Notes: generated by a model from the letters alone, not told the origin. Positions 34,289-43,412 are shown, counted from the first letter of the stretch. The stretch: 64,000 nt of DNA from an uncultured Spirochaetaceae bacterium (GCA_900315435.1 OMYY01000010.1:1-64000), one strand, 5' to 3'. A program made the numbers and translations.

Positions 34289-35746
34289 ATGGACATATAT
34301 ATTGGTATAGATATTGGGACGACCAACAGCAAAGCTCTCGTATATGACGGGGAAGGCAATTTGGTCAAAGATTTTTTCTGCCATACGGAATATAAAACAG
34401 TTGGTGGGCTCAAATTTTTTGATGTCAAGGCCATCGATGTTTTTGTCGATTCCATCGAGGAACAAGCAAGTAAAATCGGGACTGTGCGGTCCGTCGGATT
34501 TTCCTCGATTGGAGAGTCTACTATTCCCGTAGATGAAAAGGGACGTGTTTTGTTTAATGCTCCTTTGTGGAGTGAAGTTCCGATTACTGCGAACGAAGAA
34601 GAACGGCGGATTATCACTGCCAGCAATTCGTTCATGACGACAGGGATTTGCCAGAATGGCTTGCTTGCATTGGATAAGATCCTATGGATGCGTCGGAACT
34701 ATCCCGAAACGAGACGTGCAAAATGGTATCTCCCTTTTTCCAGTTACGAGGTCTTTAGAAAAACAGGATTGGCTGTATGGGATTATTCGCAGGCATTGCG
34801 GTCTAATGCTTTCCTTGTTCACAAACGTATTTGGAATACTGAGCTTTTAGACAAATTTGGGTTGCATGTGTTCGGCGCATTGGCTCCGATGGGCACGGCC
34901 TGCGGGGAGAAGCATGGAATTATCTACGGACTTGGGGGCCATGATCATATCACTGGCCTTTATAGCATCTATTCCATGTTACACGAGAACCATCCCTCTT
35001 TCTTTTACGAAAGTATGGGGACGAGCGCGGTACTGGCCTTGTTGATGGGTAATGGGGAGCAGAATTATCCGCAACTGGCAACCTATAATCCCATTGAAGG
35101 TTCTTTCTTGCCAGGATTCAGGGATAACGAGTTTGGATTGACACGATCATTCAGACGTTTCGGAGAACTCAATTCCTTTTGGATGCGGCTCGGAGGCAGA
35201 GAGGAAGACCATACCGCATATGCGGCACTTGCTGAAGAAATGGAAAGCCGGCCTTACAAACAACTTTCCTTGATGGTTGAATGCGACAGTGATTTCATCC
35301 GGGGTAATTCCCAGGATGGTGTACTAAATTTTTACCATGTCAATCCCTCTGCCGATGTTGTGGATTACATGCGTAGCATTTATCTATATTTGGCTGTGGG
35401 CGCTCATGCATTGGAAGATGTGCTCAGGAAAGTTGTCGGCATCTCCGAATCCATACCTTACGTCGCAGGTGGGGCGGTAACGCGCGATGCGTTGTTCATG
35501 ACATTACGTGCAACTGCGCTTGGTCACGATATCCAGTGTCTAAGGAACAAGGAAATCAGTGCGCTTGGTGGAGTATATGTCGGCATGCATGCAGCTGGGG
35601 CAACAAATGCGATAAAGGCCTTGTCTACCACACTTTTACGGGGCGGTGTTTCCTACCACCCGGATCCGAAGTATGAAAGCTGGATAGCGGATGCTAAAGA
35701 ACAGTACGAAGCGCTGAAAAGAAGCATCGATGGCCGGAGAATATAA
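34289..35746 (+). CDS. FGGY family carbohydrate kinase
   Basis: 485 residues. The N-terminal phosphate-1 motif is GIDIGTTNSKALVYD (6-20) and the catalytic Asp lies in GLGGHDHITGLYS (about 217-225). A C-terminal adenosine-site segment is SIPYVAGGAVTRDALFMTLR. The family includes xylulo-, glycero-, glucono- and erythritol kinases. GHDH, rather than a GDQ pattern, is known from several pentulose and sugar-acid kinases. It has its own start (AAGGTTAATGCA before the ATG) and no close partner; the nearest transporter is the AfuABC-like system upstream. Confidence 0.86.
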   Translation: MDIYIGIDIGTTNSKALVYDGEGNLVKDFFCHTEYKTVGGLKFFDVKAIDVFVDSIEEQASKIGTVRSVGFSSIGESTIPVDEKGRVLFNAPLWSEVPITANEEERRIITASNSFMTTGICQNGLLALDKILWMRRNYPETRRAKWYLPFSSYEVFRKTGLAVWDYSQALRSNAFLVHKRIWNTELLDKFGLHVFGALAPMGTACGEKHGIIYGLGGHDHITGLYSIYSMLHENHPSFFYESMGTSAVLALLMGNGEQNYPQLATYNPIEGSFLPGFRDNEFGLTRSFRRFGELNSFWMRLGGREEDHTAYAALAEEMESRPYKQLSLMVECDSDFIRGNSQDGVLNFYHVNPSADVVDYMRSIYLYLAVGAHALEDVLRKVVGISESIPYVAGGAVTRDALFMTLRATALGHDIQCLRNKEISALGGVYVGMHAAGATNAIKALSTTLLRGGVSYHPDPKYESWIADAKEQYEALKRSIDGRRI

Positions 35747-35988
35747 GAAAGAAGAATCGTCTTTTATTGTCAGGTGGCCACTGATGCGTTTACGGGTGGC
35801 TGCCCGGCGTAAAAATGGACAGGGTTAATCGACCGCTTTGCCTAATATTGTAATGTACCATTACCATCATTCAGAATGGAGTATGGATGATACCTCATCT
35901 CCCATCAGCATTGAGGGATATGTCTTAGATTTACGCTTCGAATAGATGATACATTTTTTGCCAACTCGGAAGCCATGGATAGGGGAGG

Positions 35989-36159
35989 ATGGCCGAATAC
36001 GTTATTTTTATGGAAACAAATGAACCGCAAGGAGTTCCTGTTATTCTTCCTGCAGATGTTAACGGGATGCCTTTGCCCAGATGGAATCTCCTATCTATGG
36101 CAAGATGATGCCCTTGGGGCTTCTGGAGTATTGCGCGCGAACATCCGGAAGCCGGATAG
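35989..36159 (+). pseudogene. Possible short gene remnant in a 485-base gap
   Basis: One frame reads MAEYVIFMETNEPQGVPVIL, then PADVNGMPLPRWNLLSMAR, a TGA at 36106-36108, then CPWGFWSIAREHPEAG and a TAG at 36157-36159. The same frame looks protein-like on both sides of the first stop. No family was recognised. The rest of 35747-36231 shows nothing supportable. Confidence 0.25.
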
Positions 36160-36231
36160 GGCAAACTGCTTCACGATCTTCCTCATCGACTCGACCACCG
36201 GATATTCCGTGGCCGGGCCGACGCCTGTGGT

Positions 36232-37377
36232 TCATCCTCGCATGCCATGCATGTCGGCGAAGTCCAAGATGAGATTCCAGTTGTACTCGTCAAGGTTGTG
36301 TTCGCCTGTCTTCATGTGGTATCCGATCATGCCCTTGTGCAGGGGCGTCTCCGGTTTGGGCATGGTCTTGCTCTCAAGACCTGTGAGCCCATATATCCTT
36401 TCATAGACCTCGCTGGCAAGGACCGCGCTGTCGAATTGTCCTTTCTGGTCCGCCCAGTTGTCGAAGGTCCTGCTTGTCGTATACAGGAGCCTCGGGGCAG
36501 CCAAGGCCAACAGCATGTGCTGGTCGAAGGGCATGCTGTTTTCGTTGTGGGCATACTGCCGGTAGTTTTTGCAGAACCAGTAGGGAAATCGGCCGGTAAT
36601 CTGGGCGATGGTCTCTCCCGTACTGCCACGGGCAAGCGCATCACCGGAATTTCCCGCGCAGCTGCTTGCCGCCATGAAAAACCTTTGGTCTTGCGCAAGG
36701 GTCCAGAGGGCCGTTTTTCCTCCTCGGGAATGTCCAACCACGCAGACATGGCGCGCATCGATGAGGGGATCGGTTTCGAGGTAGTCCATGATCCTGCTGC
36801 AGCCCCATGACCAGGCGCTGATGGCGCCCCATGCGTTTCCCGGCCGTTGTTCTCCTGTGTATTCCGGGAAAAGCTTATGGAAACGGGTGGTGAATCCCTC
36901 GTCGTAATCGGGAGCAAGGTCCTGCGTGAGCACTACGGCCGTGGCATACCCGCGGGAGACAATCATCTCCGCCGGCCAAAACGAGCTCATGAAATGTCTT
37001 GCGGGATCCGCGTTGGCAATCCCCCTGTTGCCAATCATGAGAAAGCAGGGGCTTGCCTTTTTCGCGCTTGCAGGGATGAACAGCACGAACGTGAAGGAGA
37101 AGTGGATTCCTTTCCGTTCCGTCTCGATTTCGACTGTCCTGCGGATTGCCTGTCCTCCCATGAAGGTGCCGTCGCAACGCGAGTCTGCGAGACGGATCAT
37201 GGTCTTGGCATCAGACATATCCGGAAGACAGCCATATTCCTGATTACGGAACATTTCCAGGATTTCAGGCCTCCGTTTCTTTTCCCACACTTCCTTCGAA
37301 GTGACAGGGGTGCCGTCGCTACAGGTAAACAGGTCGGGTACCGTTCTTCCCCGGTAATCAGGATTCATCAGCTTCAT
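36232..37377 (-). CDS. Alpha/beta hydrolase, CE15 glucuronoyl-esterase-like
   Basis: 381 residues. HVCVVGHSRGGKTALWTLAQ contains the nucleophile Ser in G-H-S-R-G-G-K, a pattern characteristic of bacterial CE15-type esterases and related acetyl-xylan esterases. The partner segment ALAAPRLLYTTSRTFDNWAD and a late His in MKTGEHNLDEYNW complete a plausible triad. There is no signal peptide, so it should act on imported oligosaccharides. The start at 37377 follows AAGGAG and overlaps the response-regulator gene by 20 bases. It ends a six-gene operon with a two-component system and sugar importer, suggesting use of glucuronoxylan-type or acetylated oligosaccharides. Confidence 0.75.
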   Translation of the reverse strand: MKLMNPDYRGRTVPDLFTCSDGTPVTSKEVWEKKRRPEILEMFRNQEYGCLPDMSDAKTMIRLADSRCDGTFMGGQAIRRTVEIETERKGIHFSFTFVLFIPASAKKASPCFLMIGNRGIANADPARHFMSSFWPAEMIVSRGYATAVVLTQDLAPDYDEGFTTRFHKLFPEYTGEQRPGNAWGAISAWSWGCSRIMDYLETDPLIDARHVCVVGHSRGGKTALWTLAQDQRFFMAASSCAGNSGDALARGSTGETIAQITGRFPYWFCKNYRQYAHNENSMPFDQHMLLALAAPRLLYTTSRTFDNWADQKGQFDSAVLASEVYERIYGLTGLESKTMPKPETPLHKGMIGYHMKTGEHNLDEYNWNLILDFADMHGMRG

Positions 37378-38167
37378 AGGGGTTTTTCTCCTTTTTGGGA
37401 TGATATTTGTTCTCTGTCGGCGCATGGCCGAACACTTTCTTGTAGACATGAAAGAAATACGAATAATCCTGGAATCCGAGATTCCGTGCGACTTCAGTAG
37501 CCTTGTTCTGGGGATTTTCCAGAAGGATCATTGCCTGGTTCATCTTCTTCAACGTCACATACCGGGAGAATCCGATACCGGTCTCCCGCTTGAAGAGCCG
37601 GGAAAAATACCACGGCGTGACATTGGCCCTTGTCGCGATATCCTGCTGGGAAATGTTCTTGGAGATGTTCTGGTCCAGGAAACGGATCGCATCCCGGACG
37701 ATGAGGGAATAGGTTTCCGCTTTCGAGTCGATTGCCTGCAGTTCTTCCTGGATGGGATTCCCACCCTTGGTCTCAGATGGTTTCTTCTCATGTTTCGCGA
37801 TGACCGAGGCAAGAGCGTTCTCAATGGCTTCTTTTGATACAGGCTTGAGCAGATAGTCTTCGACTCCAAGCTGCATTGCCGTACGGGCATACGCGAAATC
37901 ATCGTATCCGGAGATGATGACGACAATCACATCGTCATTCCGTTCCCGTATGAGACGAACCAACTGAAGACCATCATATCCGGGCATCCGTATATCCGTG
38001 ATGAGGATATCGGGAGCATGCTCCTTCACCAGATCAAGACCGGTGATGCCGTCGGTTGCCGTCCCGACGACACGGCAACGGAGTTTTTCCCAGTCCGTTG
38101 TCGTGGTGATTGCCTTTAATGCGATGCTGTTGTCGTCGATGATGACGACCGTGTACTTCCTATCCAT
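37358..38167 (-). CDS. AraC-type response regulator (YesN-like)
   Basis: 269 residues. The receiver domain has IIDDNS, phospho-acceptor Asp58 in ILITDIRMPG and Lys108 in YLLKPVS. The C-terminal AraC domain shows ISQQDIATRANVTPWYFSRL, FKRETGIGFSRYVTLKKMNQ and EVARNLGFQDYSYFFHVYKK. It overlaps the sensor kinase gene by eight bases and should activate the importer operon that contains it. Confidence 0.9.
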   Translation of the reverse strand: MDRKYTVVIIDDNSIALKAITTTTDWEKLRCRVVGTATDGITGLDLVKEHAPDILITDIRMPGYDGLQLVRLIRERNDDVIVVIISGYDDFAYARTAMQLGVEDYLLKPVSKEAIENALASVIAKHEKKPSETKGGNPIQEELQAIDSKAETYSLIVRDAIRFLDQNISKNISQQDIATRANVTPWYFSRLFKRETGIGFSRYVTLKKMNQAMILLENPQNKATEVARNLGFQDYSYFFHVYKKVFGHAPTENKYHPKKEKNPYEADES

Positions 38168-39830
38168 TCTGATCCTCGATCGTTATGATGACCTTCGTGC
38201 CTGTCCTGGGGGAAGATTGGATTTCGAGCGTAGCCCTGTTTCCATAGGCGAGATGGAGGCGTTCCTTGACATTCGCGATGCCCATCCGGTTCTTTTGGGG
38301 TTGGAAGGACGGCTGGAGAACTTCCTCGATTCTCTCTTGAGACATCCCTGTTCCGTTGTCGGCTAGGGTGAGGGAGAGGACGCCCTGCCTCTTCAGACAG
38401 GCGAGCTCGAGCCGGCATACACCTATTTTCCGGGCGAAACCATGGACGATGGAATTCTCCACGAGCGGTTGCAGGATGAGGGAAGGAACAGTCTGCCCTG
38501 CCGCATCATCGTCGACGCGGATGGTGATGGTGAAACGGTCCGGATAGATGGATTGGTACAGGCCGAGATAGTCTTCAATCAAGGATACCTCCTGGGAGAG
38601 CAGCCACTCCTTTCCGGAATAGCCGAACATCATCCGGTAGAACTCGGCCAGTTTGCAGATCATGTCGGAGGTGGCGTAATCGCCCGACAGCTGGGCTTGG
38701 GCATTGATGGACTCGAGGACGTTGTAGAGGAAATGTGGATTGATCTGGGCTTGGAGCATGCCGTACCGCGCCATCAGATACTGGTATTCCGTCTGCTGGC
38801 GTGCCATTTCCTTCGATGCGTTCTCCTCCATCAGCTTCTGGATCCTTTTCCCGGATTCCGCCAGGCCTTCGGAGAGGATGGAGAGCTCTTTGTGAAAACG
38901 TACCGGAGATGCTTTGGGAGAGAAGTCACCCCCGGAGATTTGTTCGGCCTGGCTGAGGATTACCGAGATTTCCTTGTGCAGTCTCCGGAACACGAAGAGA
39001 AGGATAAGGAGCATGAGGGAAACGAAGAGGCAGGTGAAGAGAAGCAGGACATTGAACGACCAGCGCAACGCGAAGTTCTGCGTCTTTGGGTTGACGGTCT
39101 GCAGCAATGTCAGGTGCCCGTACGACAGAGGCGCCTCGACGGAAAAGGAATCCTTGCTTTCCATTTGGCCTGTCCGGCCATACAGCGTGATTCCCTCCGC
39201 ATCCTTGATGGTGGAGACGTTGTCCGTTTTCCTGCCCAGTTCCTCGAAGAATCCGTCAAGTTTCCTTGTATCCATGGCGGCTACGAAGGTTCCGACGAAA
39301 CGGAATGAGCTGCCATCGAAGATCGAGCGCATGCAGAGGAATTCTCCGGAAGGTCCGTGCGTGCAGAGGACGGCCCCGGATGGATTGTGGAGTTCCTCTT
39401 CGTGTGCCGCGATGACACGGGAAATGGCGCCATCGTCCGGCGCCTCTCTGCCGTACCGGAAGACCTTGCCTTCGTCATCGATTACGGCAGACCAGAGCAG
39501 ATTGTTCCCCAGAGAGGCTTCCTGCTCTAGGGCTTTCGTGATGGAAATGAGCTTGATCTGGTCTGAAAGGTCTTCGCGTCCCAGAATCTCTCCGAATTGG
39601 CCCATGAGCAGTGGAGCGGAGAAACTCTGTCGTTCGATGTTCTCCAGTATCGCATCCACATTCCGCGCTACGGCGTCGACCGTGTTTCCTGCGGCCCTTT
39701 TCGTCTCTTCCAGAAAAACCCTTCTGTTGAAAAGCGTGAACACGGTGAAGAAAATGGCGAAAAGGGTGAAAAAGACCGCATAAAGTCCGGAAATTTCCCG
39801 GAAAAGCGACGGATTCCTTTTGCCCATCAT
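38160..39830 (-). CDS. Sensor histidine kinase (YesM/LytS-like)
   Basis: 556 residues. Helix one lies at about 14-36; an extracytoplasmic sensor region of some 230 residues follows; helix two and a HAMP-like linker are near 270-330. The His-kinase box is QINPHFLYNVLESINAQAQ, and the ATPase domain has LVENSIVHGF, LADNGTGMS and RMGIANVKERL. The start is placed at ATGATG (39830), overlapping the permease stop. A much longer reading frame exists upstream but runs antisense-like through the permease gene and has no kinase-related content. It probably senses the importer's sugar. Confidence 0.9.
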   Translation of the reverse strand: MMGKRNPSLFREISGLYAVFFTLFAIFFTVFTLFNRRVFLEETKRAAGNTVDAVARNVDAILENIERQSFSAPLLMGQFGEILGREDLSDQIKLISITKALEQEASLGNNLLWSAVIDDEGKVFRYGREAPDDGAISRVIAAHEEELHNPSGAVLCTHGPSGEFLCMRSIFDGSSFRFVGTFVAAMDTRKLDGFFEELGRKTDNVSTIKDAEGITLYGRTGQMESKDSFSVEAPLSYGHLTLLQTVNPKTQNFALRWSFNVLLLFTCLFVSLMLLILLFVFRRLHKEISVILSQAEQISGGDFSPKASPVRFHKELSILSEGLAESGKRIQKLMEENASKEMARQQTEYQYLMARYGMLQAQINPHFLYNVLESINAQAQLSGDYATSDMICKLAEFYRMMFGYSGKEWLLSQEVSLIEDYLGLYQSIYPDRFTITIRVDDDAAGQTVPSLILQPLVENSIVHGFARKIGVCRLELACLKRQGVLSLTLADNGTGMSQERIEEVLQPSFQPQKNRMGIANVKERLHLAYGNRATLEIQSSPRTGTKVIITIEDQNG

Positions 39831-40663
39831 CCTTTCACGCTGCCGGCGGTGATTCCGCTGATGATGTATTTCTGCAATGCGAAGTACAGGACAAGAACCG
39901 GAATCATGCTGATCATGAAAAGGGCGAAGGCAAGCCCCAGCTCGATATTGTTCTCTCCAAAGAAGAAATACTGCGTCAATGGGACGGTCCGCACTTCCTT
40001 TTTCTGGAGGAAGGTGAGCGATGTCTGGAAGTCGTTCCACACGTTGAGGGCATTGAGGACGATCGAGGTAAGAATGATCGGCTGCATGAGCGGCAGCACA
40101 ATCCTTGCGAACACCTGGTAGATATTGTATCCATCGATGGAGGCGGCCTCTTCCAGGTCCCGGGGAACCGTTTTCACGAATCCTGTCACCAACAAGACGG
40201 TGAACGCGATCTGGAAGCTGATTTTGATCAGCACGAATCCCAGCAGTGTGTTGAGCAGGCCCATCTGCTTCATCATCACGTACAACGGGGTCATGATGGA
40301 CTGGAATGGAATGATCATCGCCCCAAGGAAGACGTAATACAGGAAATTGTACAACCGGTTGTTCTTCCTGGCGATGATGTAGGCGGCCATCGAGCAGACG
40401 AGCGTGATGCATGCCACAGAAATGACGGTAGTGACCGCGCTGTTCTTCAAGGCGAGTCCGAAGTTGGAGACCCTGATGGCGGTCGTGAAATTCTCCCAGT
40501 GGATGGTTTTCGGCCAAGCCAGACGGTTGGTGACGAGTTCCGGTTTCGATTTGACCGAATAGATGATCGCGATATAGAAAGGCGCGAAGATGACCAGCGT
40601 GACGAAACAGCGGAGAAGATCCAAAAGACTCTTCTGGAGGGGATGGTTGGTTTTTTGCAGCAT
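39827..40663 (-). CDS. Sugar ABC importer permease (MalG-like)
   Basis: 278 residues with six predicted helices and the EAA loop EEAASIDGYNIYQVFARIVL, then PLMQP. GGAGG before the ATG at 40663 fixes the start, which overlaps the stop of the preceding permease. It pairs with the product of 40663-41520. There is no ATPase gene in this operon. Confidence 0.9.
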   Translation of the reverse strand: MLQKTNHPLQKSLLDLLRCFVTLVIFAPFYIAIIYSVKSKPELVTNRLAWPKTIHWENFTTAIRVSNFGLALKNSAVTTVISVACITLVCSMAAYIIARKNNRLYNFLYYVFLGAMIIPFQSIMTPLYVMMKQMGLLNTLLGFVLIKISFQIAFTVLLVTGFVKTVPRDLEEAASIDGYNIYQVFARIVLPLMQPIILTSIVLNALNVWNDFQTSLTFLQKKEVRTVPLTQYFFFGENNIELGLAFALFMISMIPVLVLYFALQKYIISGITAGSVKG

Positions 40664-41520
40664 CAGAGTTCGACCTCCCTTTTGCGGAGCGTCCGGGAAA
40701 GGCCTGTGCTGCAGACAAAGATCATTGCGGTGAAAATGACTGCGACAGCTTGTCCGTATCCCGCCTTGAAATAGACGAAAAGGTTGTTGTATATGAGCAT
40801 GGCAACGGTTTCCGATGCCCGGCCTGGGCCTCCTGCCGTGGCGGCCATAGGATAGTCGAACACCTTCATGCCCCACGCAAGCAACAACGTGAAATTGGAT
40901 GTGATTGCCGGTCCTATCATCGGAAGCGTGATGGAAAAGAACTGGCGCACCCGGGGACACCCCTCAATCTGGGCAGCCTCGTAGAAATGGGGGGAAATGC
41001 CTTGGATGGCCGCGATGTACACGACCATGCAGTAGCTGCAATCCCTCCAGATTGCGATGACCGCAAGGCCGAGCATGACCCATTCCGTGGATCCCAGTGG
41101 GCTTGGAATGCGGAACATCCCGTAAAAGACGTCGCTGTATACATAGCGCCAGATATAGGACGAAAGGACAAGGCTGAGACAATAGGGTACGAAAATGACG
41201 GTCCTGCATACGCTGTTGAACCGGGTGCTCCGGTGGAGCAGCAGGGCGAGAGACAGGCCTATGAGGTTCGAACAGACCATGGACAGGATGGTGAAGACCA
41301 GGGTGTTCTTTACGGCGTTTCCCACATTGCGGTCCTGAAAGAACCGGAGGTAATTATTGAGGCCGACGAAGGTCTTCTGCGGACTCATGCCATCCCATTT
41401 GTAGAAGGAAAGGGGGAATCCGCTGAAAAAGGGATAGACCACAAAAGCCAGAAAAAGAATCAGAGCCGGCATGACGAATGTGAATTCCTCAAAACGCCGG
41501 ATTGTTTTATGAGATAGCAT
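40663..41520 (-). CDS. Sugar ABC importer permease (MalF-like)
   Basis: 285 residues with six predicted helices and the EAA loop EAAQIEGCPRVRQFFSITLP. Two starts are possible (41529 and 41520). The latter has AGGA eight bases upstream and gives MLSHKTIRRFEE. It follows the binding-protein gene after a 66-base gap holding a strong hairpin, and its stop shares bases with the next permease start. Confidence 0.89.
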   Translation of the reverse strand: MLSHKTIRRFEEFTFVMPALILFLAFVVYPFFSGFPLSFYKWDGMSPQKTFVGLNNYLRFFQDRNVGNAVKNTLVFTILSMVCSNLIGLSLALLLHRSTRFNSVCRTVIFVPYCLSLVLSSYIWRYVYSDVFYGMFRIPSPLGSTEWVMLGLAVIAIWRDCSYCMVVYIAAIQGISPHFYEAAQIEGCPRVRQFFSITLPMIGPAITSNFTLLLAWGMKVFDYPMAATAGGPGRASETVAMLIYNNLFVYFKAGYGQAVAVIFTAMIFVCSTGLSRTLRKREVEL

Positions 41521-41552
41521 ATTTGGCATCCTGCAAACTGGAAACGGGAAAG

Positions 41553-41578
41553 CTCCCACGCCGCGCGTGGCGTGGGAG
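41553..41578 (-). promoter_or_regulatory. Hairpin between binding-protein and permease genes
   Basis: CTCCCACGCC and GGCGTGGGAG form a perfect ten-pair, GC-rich stem with a six-base loop. It lies between the binding-protein stop at 41587 and the permease start at 41520, with no T-run on the transcribed strand. Confidence 0.65.
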
Positions 41579-41586
41579 AAGGACTC

Positions 41587-42870
41587 TTACTGTCTGATGG
41601 AGGCGATTTCCTTGTCGACCTCTTTGAGGAACGTGTCGACATTGCGTTGGGAATCGTCAAGCGTCACGAAATACTGGAGCTGGGTCCTGAACGCGGTGGA
41701 GTACTCGCTGGTGTAATCGGGAACCAGGCTCTTGGAGACAATCTGGTTCGTGTCGAAATACCCTTTGATTGCCTGGATGAGTCCGTTTGCGTTCTCGGTG
41801 GAGACCTTCGTGTTGCTGCTCATCAGCTTCGCCGTGTCGAGCCAGATTTCGGATGATTCCTGACTGGCGAACGAGGCGAGCAGGTCGTGGACTTCCTGCG
41901 GGTGTTTCGTGGAAGCGGAAACGATGAAGCAGTCATCGATGCCGACCCACAGTTTGTTCTCCTTGGGATTGTTCGACCACGGCATCGGGAAGAGTCCGAA
42001 ATCGCCATCCGGTGCGGCGGCCATCACATCACCCATCAGCCAGCCACCGTTGATGTACATCGGCCTCTGGCCGGCAGCGAGATTCTGGATGCCCTGCGGC
42101 TGGTCGACAGCGGTGTCGCCGGGATCCTTGTAGGAAACCAGTTTGTTGAACTCCTCGAGCGCTTCGTGCATCATCCGGTTGTCGGAGAGATTGGCTTTCC
42201 CGCTCTGGGAGTCCATCCAGACCTGGCCGTTGCCAGTTGCCGCGGCTTCAGAGGTGAAGAACGCGTCGAGCTCATGGAACACGCCGTGGATGAAGTTGTA
42301 GGGATGGATCAGCGGATGGATGCCTTTCGCCTTGAAGGTGTCGCAGACCTGGAAGAATGCGTCTTTGGTGGTCGGAACCTGCACACCGGCATCCGCAAAC
42401 ATCTTCTTGTTGTAGAACACACCCTTGACTTGCGCGTCGATGGGGAATCCGTACACACCACCGTTGACCGTGCATTCGTCTTTCAGGATGGAGAGCACGT
42501 TCGTCATGTAGTCTTCATTGGCGAGATCCTTGAAGTATCCGGCTTTGACGAATTCGGTCAGGTTCTGCGGCTTTCCAAACAGGATGTCCGGCATGTCGCC
42601 TGCAGCGATATAATTCTTGTACGAGGCAAGATATGAGGAAGAATTAACGGTCTCGATGTCGACCTTCACGTTCGGATGATCTTTCTGATAGACCTCGATC
42701 ATCTTGGCAAGAGCGTCCCGCTTCGCCTGCTCTCCCATGTAATGGACAAGGCGGATGGTCACGGTTTCCGGTTGATTCGAACGTGTGTCCGCCGTTTTTT
42801 CTGCCGTTCCATTGGCAAAAACCTGAGAAGCCAGAGCGCACACAAGAAGAGAACAAATGATTTTCTTCAT
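41587..42870 (-). CDS. Sugar ABC importer solute-binding protein (CUT1 type)
   Basis: 427 residues with a signal peptide (MKKIICSLLVCALASQVFAN). The mature protein has VTIRLVHYMGEQAKRDALAK, YKNYIAAGDMPDILFG, GGVYGFPIDAQVKGVFYNKK and PMYINGGWLMGDV, typical of family 1 oligosaccharide binders. The start at 42870 follows GAGAGG. It heads the operon that also encodes the YesMN-like pair and the esterase, so the ligand is probably a xylan-type or other acylated oligosaccharide. Confidence 0.88.
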   Translation of the reverse strand: MKKIICSLLVCALASQVFANGTAEKTADTRSNQPETVTIRLVHYMGEQAKRDALAKMIEVYQKDHPNVKVDIETVNSSSYLASYKNYIAAGDMPDILFGKPQNLTEFVKAGYFKDLANEDYMTNVLSILKDECTVNGGVYGFPIDAQVKGVFYNKKMFADAGVQVPTTKDAFFQVCDTFKAKGIHPLIHPYNFIHGVFHELDAFFTSEAAATGNGQVWMDSQSGKANLSDNRMMHEALEEFNKLVSYKDPGDTAVDQPQGIQNLAAGQRPMYINGGWLMGDVMAAAPDGDFGLFPMPWSNNPKENKLWVGIDDCFIVSASTKHPQEVHDLLASFASQESSEIWLDTAKLMSSNTKVSTENANGLIQAIKGYFDTNQIVSKSLVPDYTSEYSTAFRTQLQYFVTLDDSQRNVDTFLKEVDKEIASIRQ

Positions 42871-43076
42871 AACAAAACCTCTCAATATGTTTCGTTTCAT
42901 TGTATTCTGGGACACCGAACTTCACAATGTGTGTATTCTTGTCTTAACATTGTGTTTTTTTGTTCTTTTGGACGGATAATCGGGATTGAGCCGTTTCTGG
43001 ATGCGGAAAGAGACTGGCGGACGGTGGATGTGCGAGCAACGGACCGGTATGCAAGAATCCCGTATCATCAAATGAC

Positions 43077-43404
43077 ATGATGCTATCGGCAAACAAGAAT
43101 TGCGTGTTGCTTGTTCCGGCAGGCTGTACCCACTCCTTGTCAGGATACCCGGATGATCAGGGATATCACGATTGTGAGTTTGCCCAGCATGAGGCGCGCA
43201 TCGGCCTCCGCCGGCTGGAGGAATATGGCATCCATGTGCGGTTTCCCAAGTATGCCCTGAGCGGGGTTTCCTATCCGCGTACCCGGCAAGAAAGCCGAAG
43301 ACCTGCTGGATGCACCGACATGGTTTTCTGCGCGACCTGAGGCGTTGATTCGTACGGATGCCGTGGTTGACGCGGACAAGCAGGAAATCGCCTTCGCTGG
43401 ATGA
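43077..43404 (+). pseudogene. Frameshifted fragment, possibly of an S66 LD-carboxypeptidase-like gene
   Basis: The first piece reads NCVLLVPAGCTHSLSGYPDD, then EARIGLRRLEEYGIHVRFPK. After a shift near 43280 the frame continues PGKKAEDLLDAPTWFSARPE to a TGA at about 43402. GLRRLEEYGIHV...PGKKAEDLLDA resembles the GL-x-L-x-x-x-G-h-x-V ... R-A-x-D-L start of S66 peptidases (LD-carboxypeptidase/MccF), but the rest of that enzyme is missing. The other parts of 42871-43485 hold only the promoter listed next. Confidence 0.35.
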
Positions 43405-43412
43405 AAGGAACC

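Noticed and set aside
38160-40718. An 852-codon version of the histidine kinase
   Set aside because: The extra 296 N-terminal residues come from an alternative frame of the permease gene. A start at ATGATG overlapping the permease stop gives a normal YesM-like kinase.
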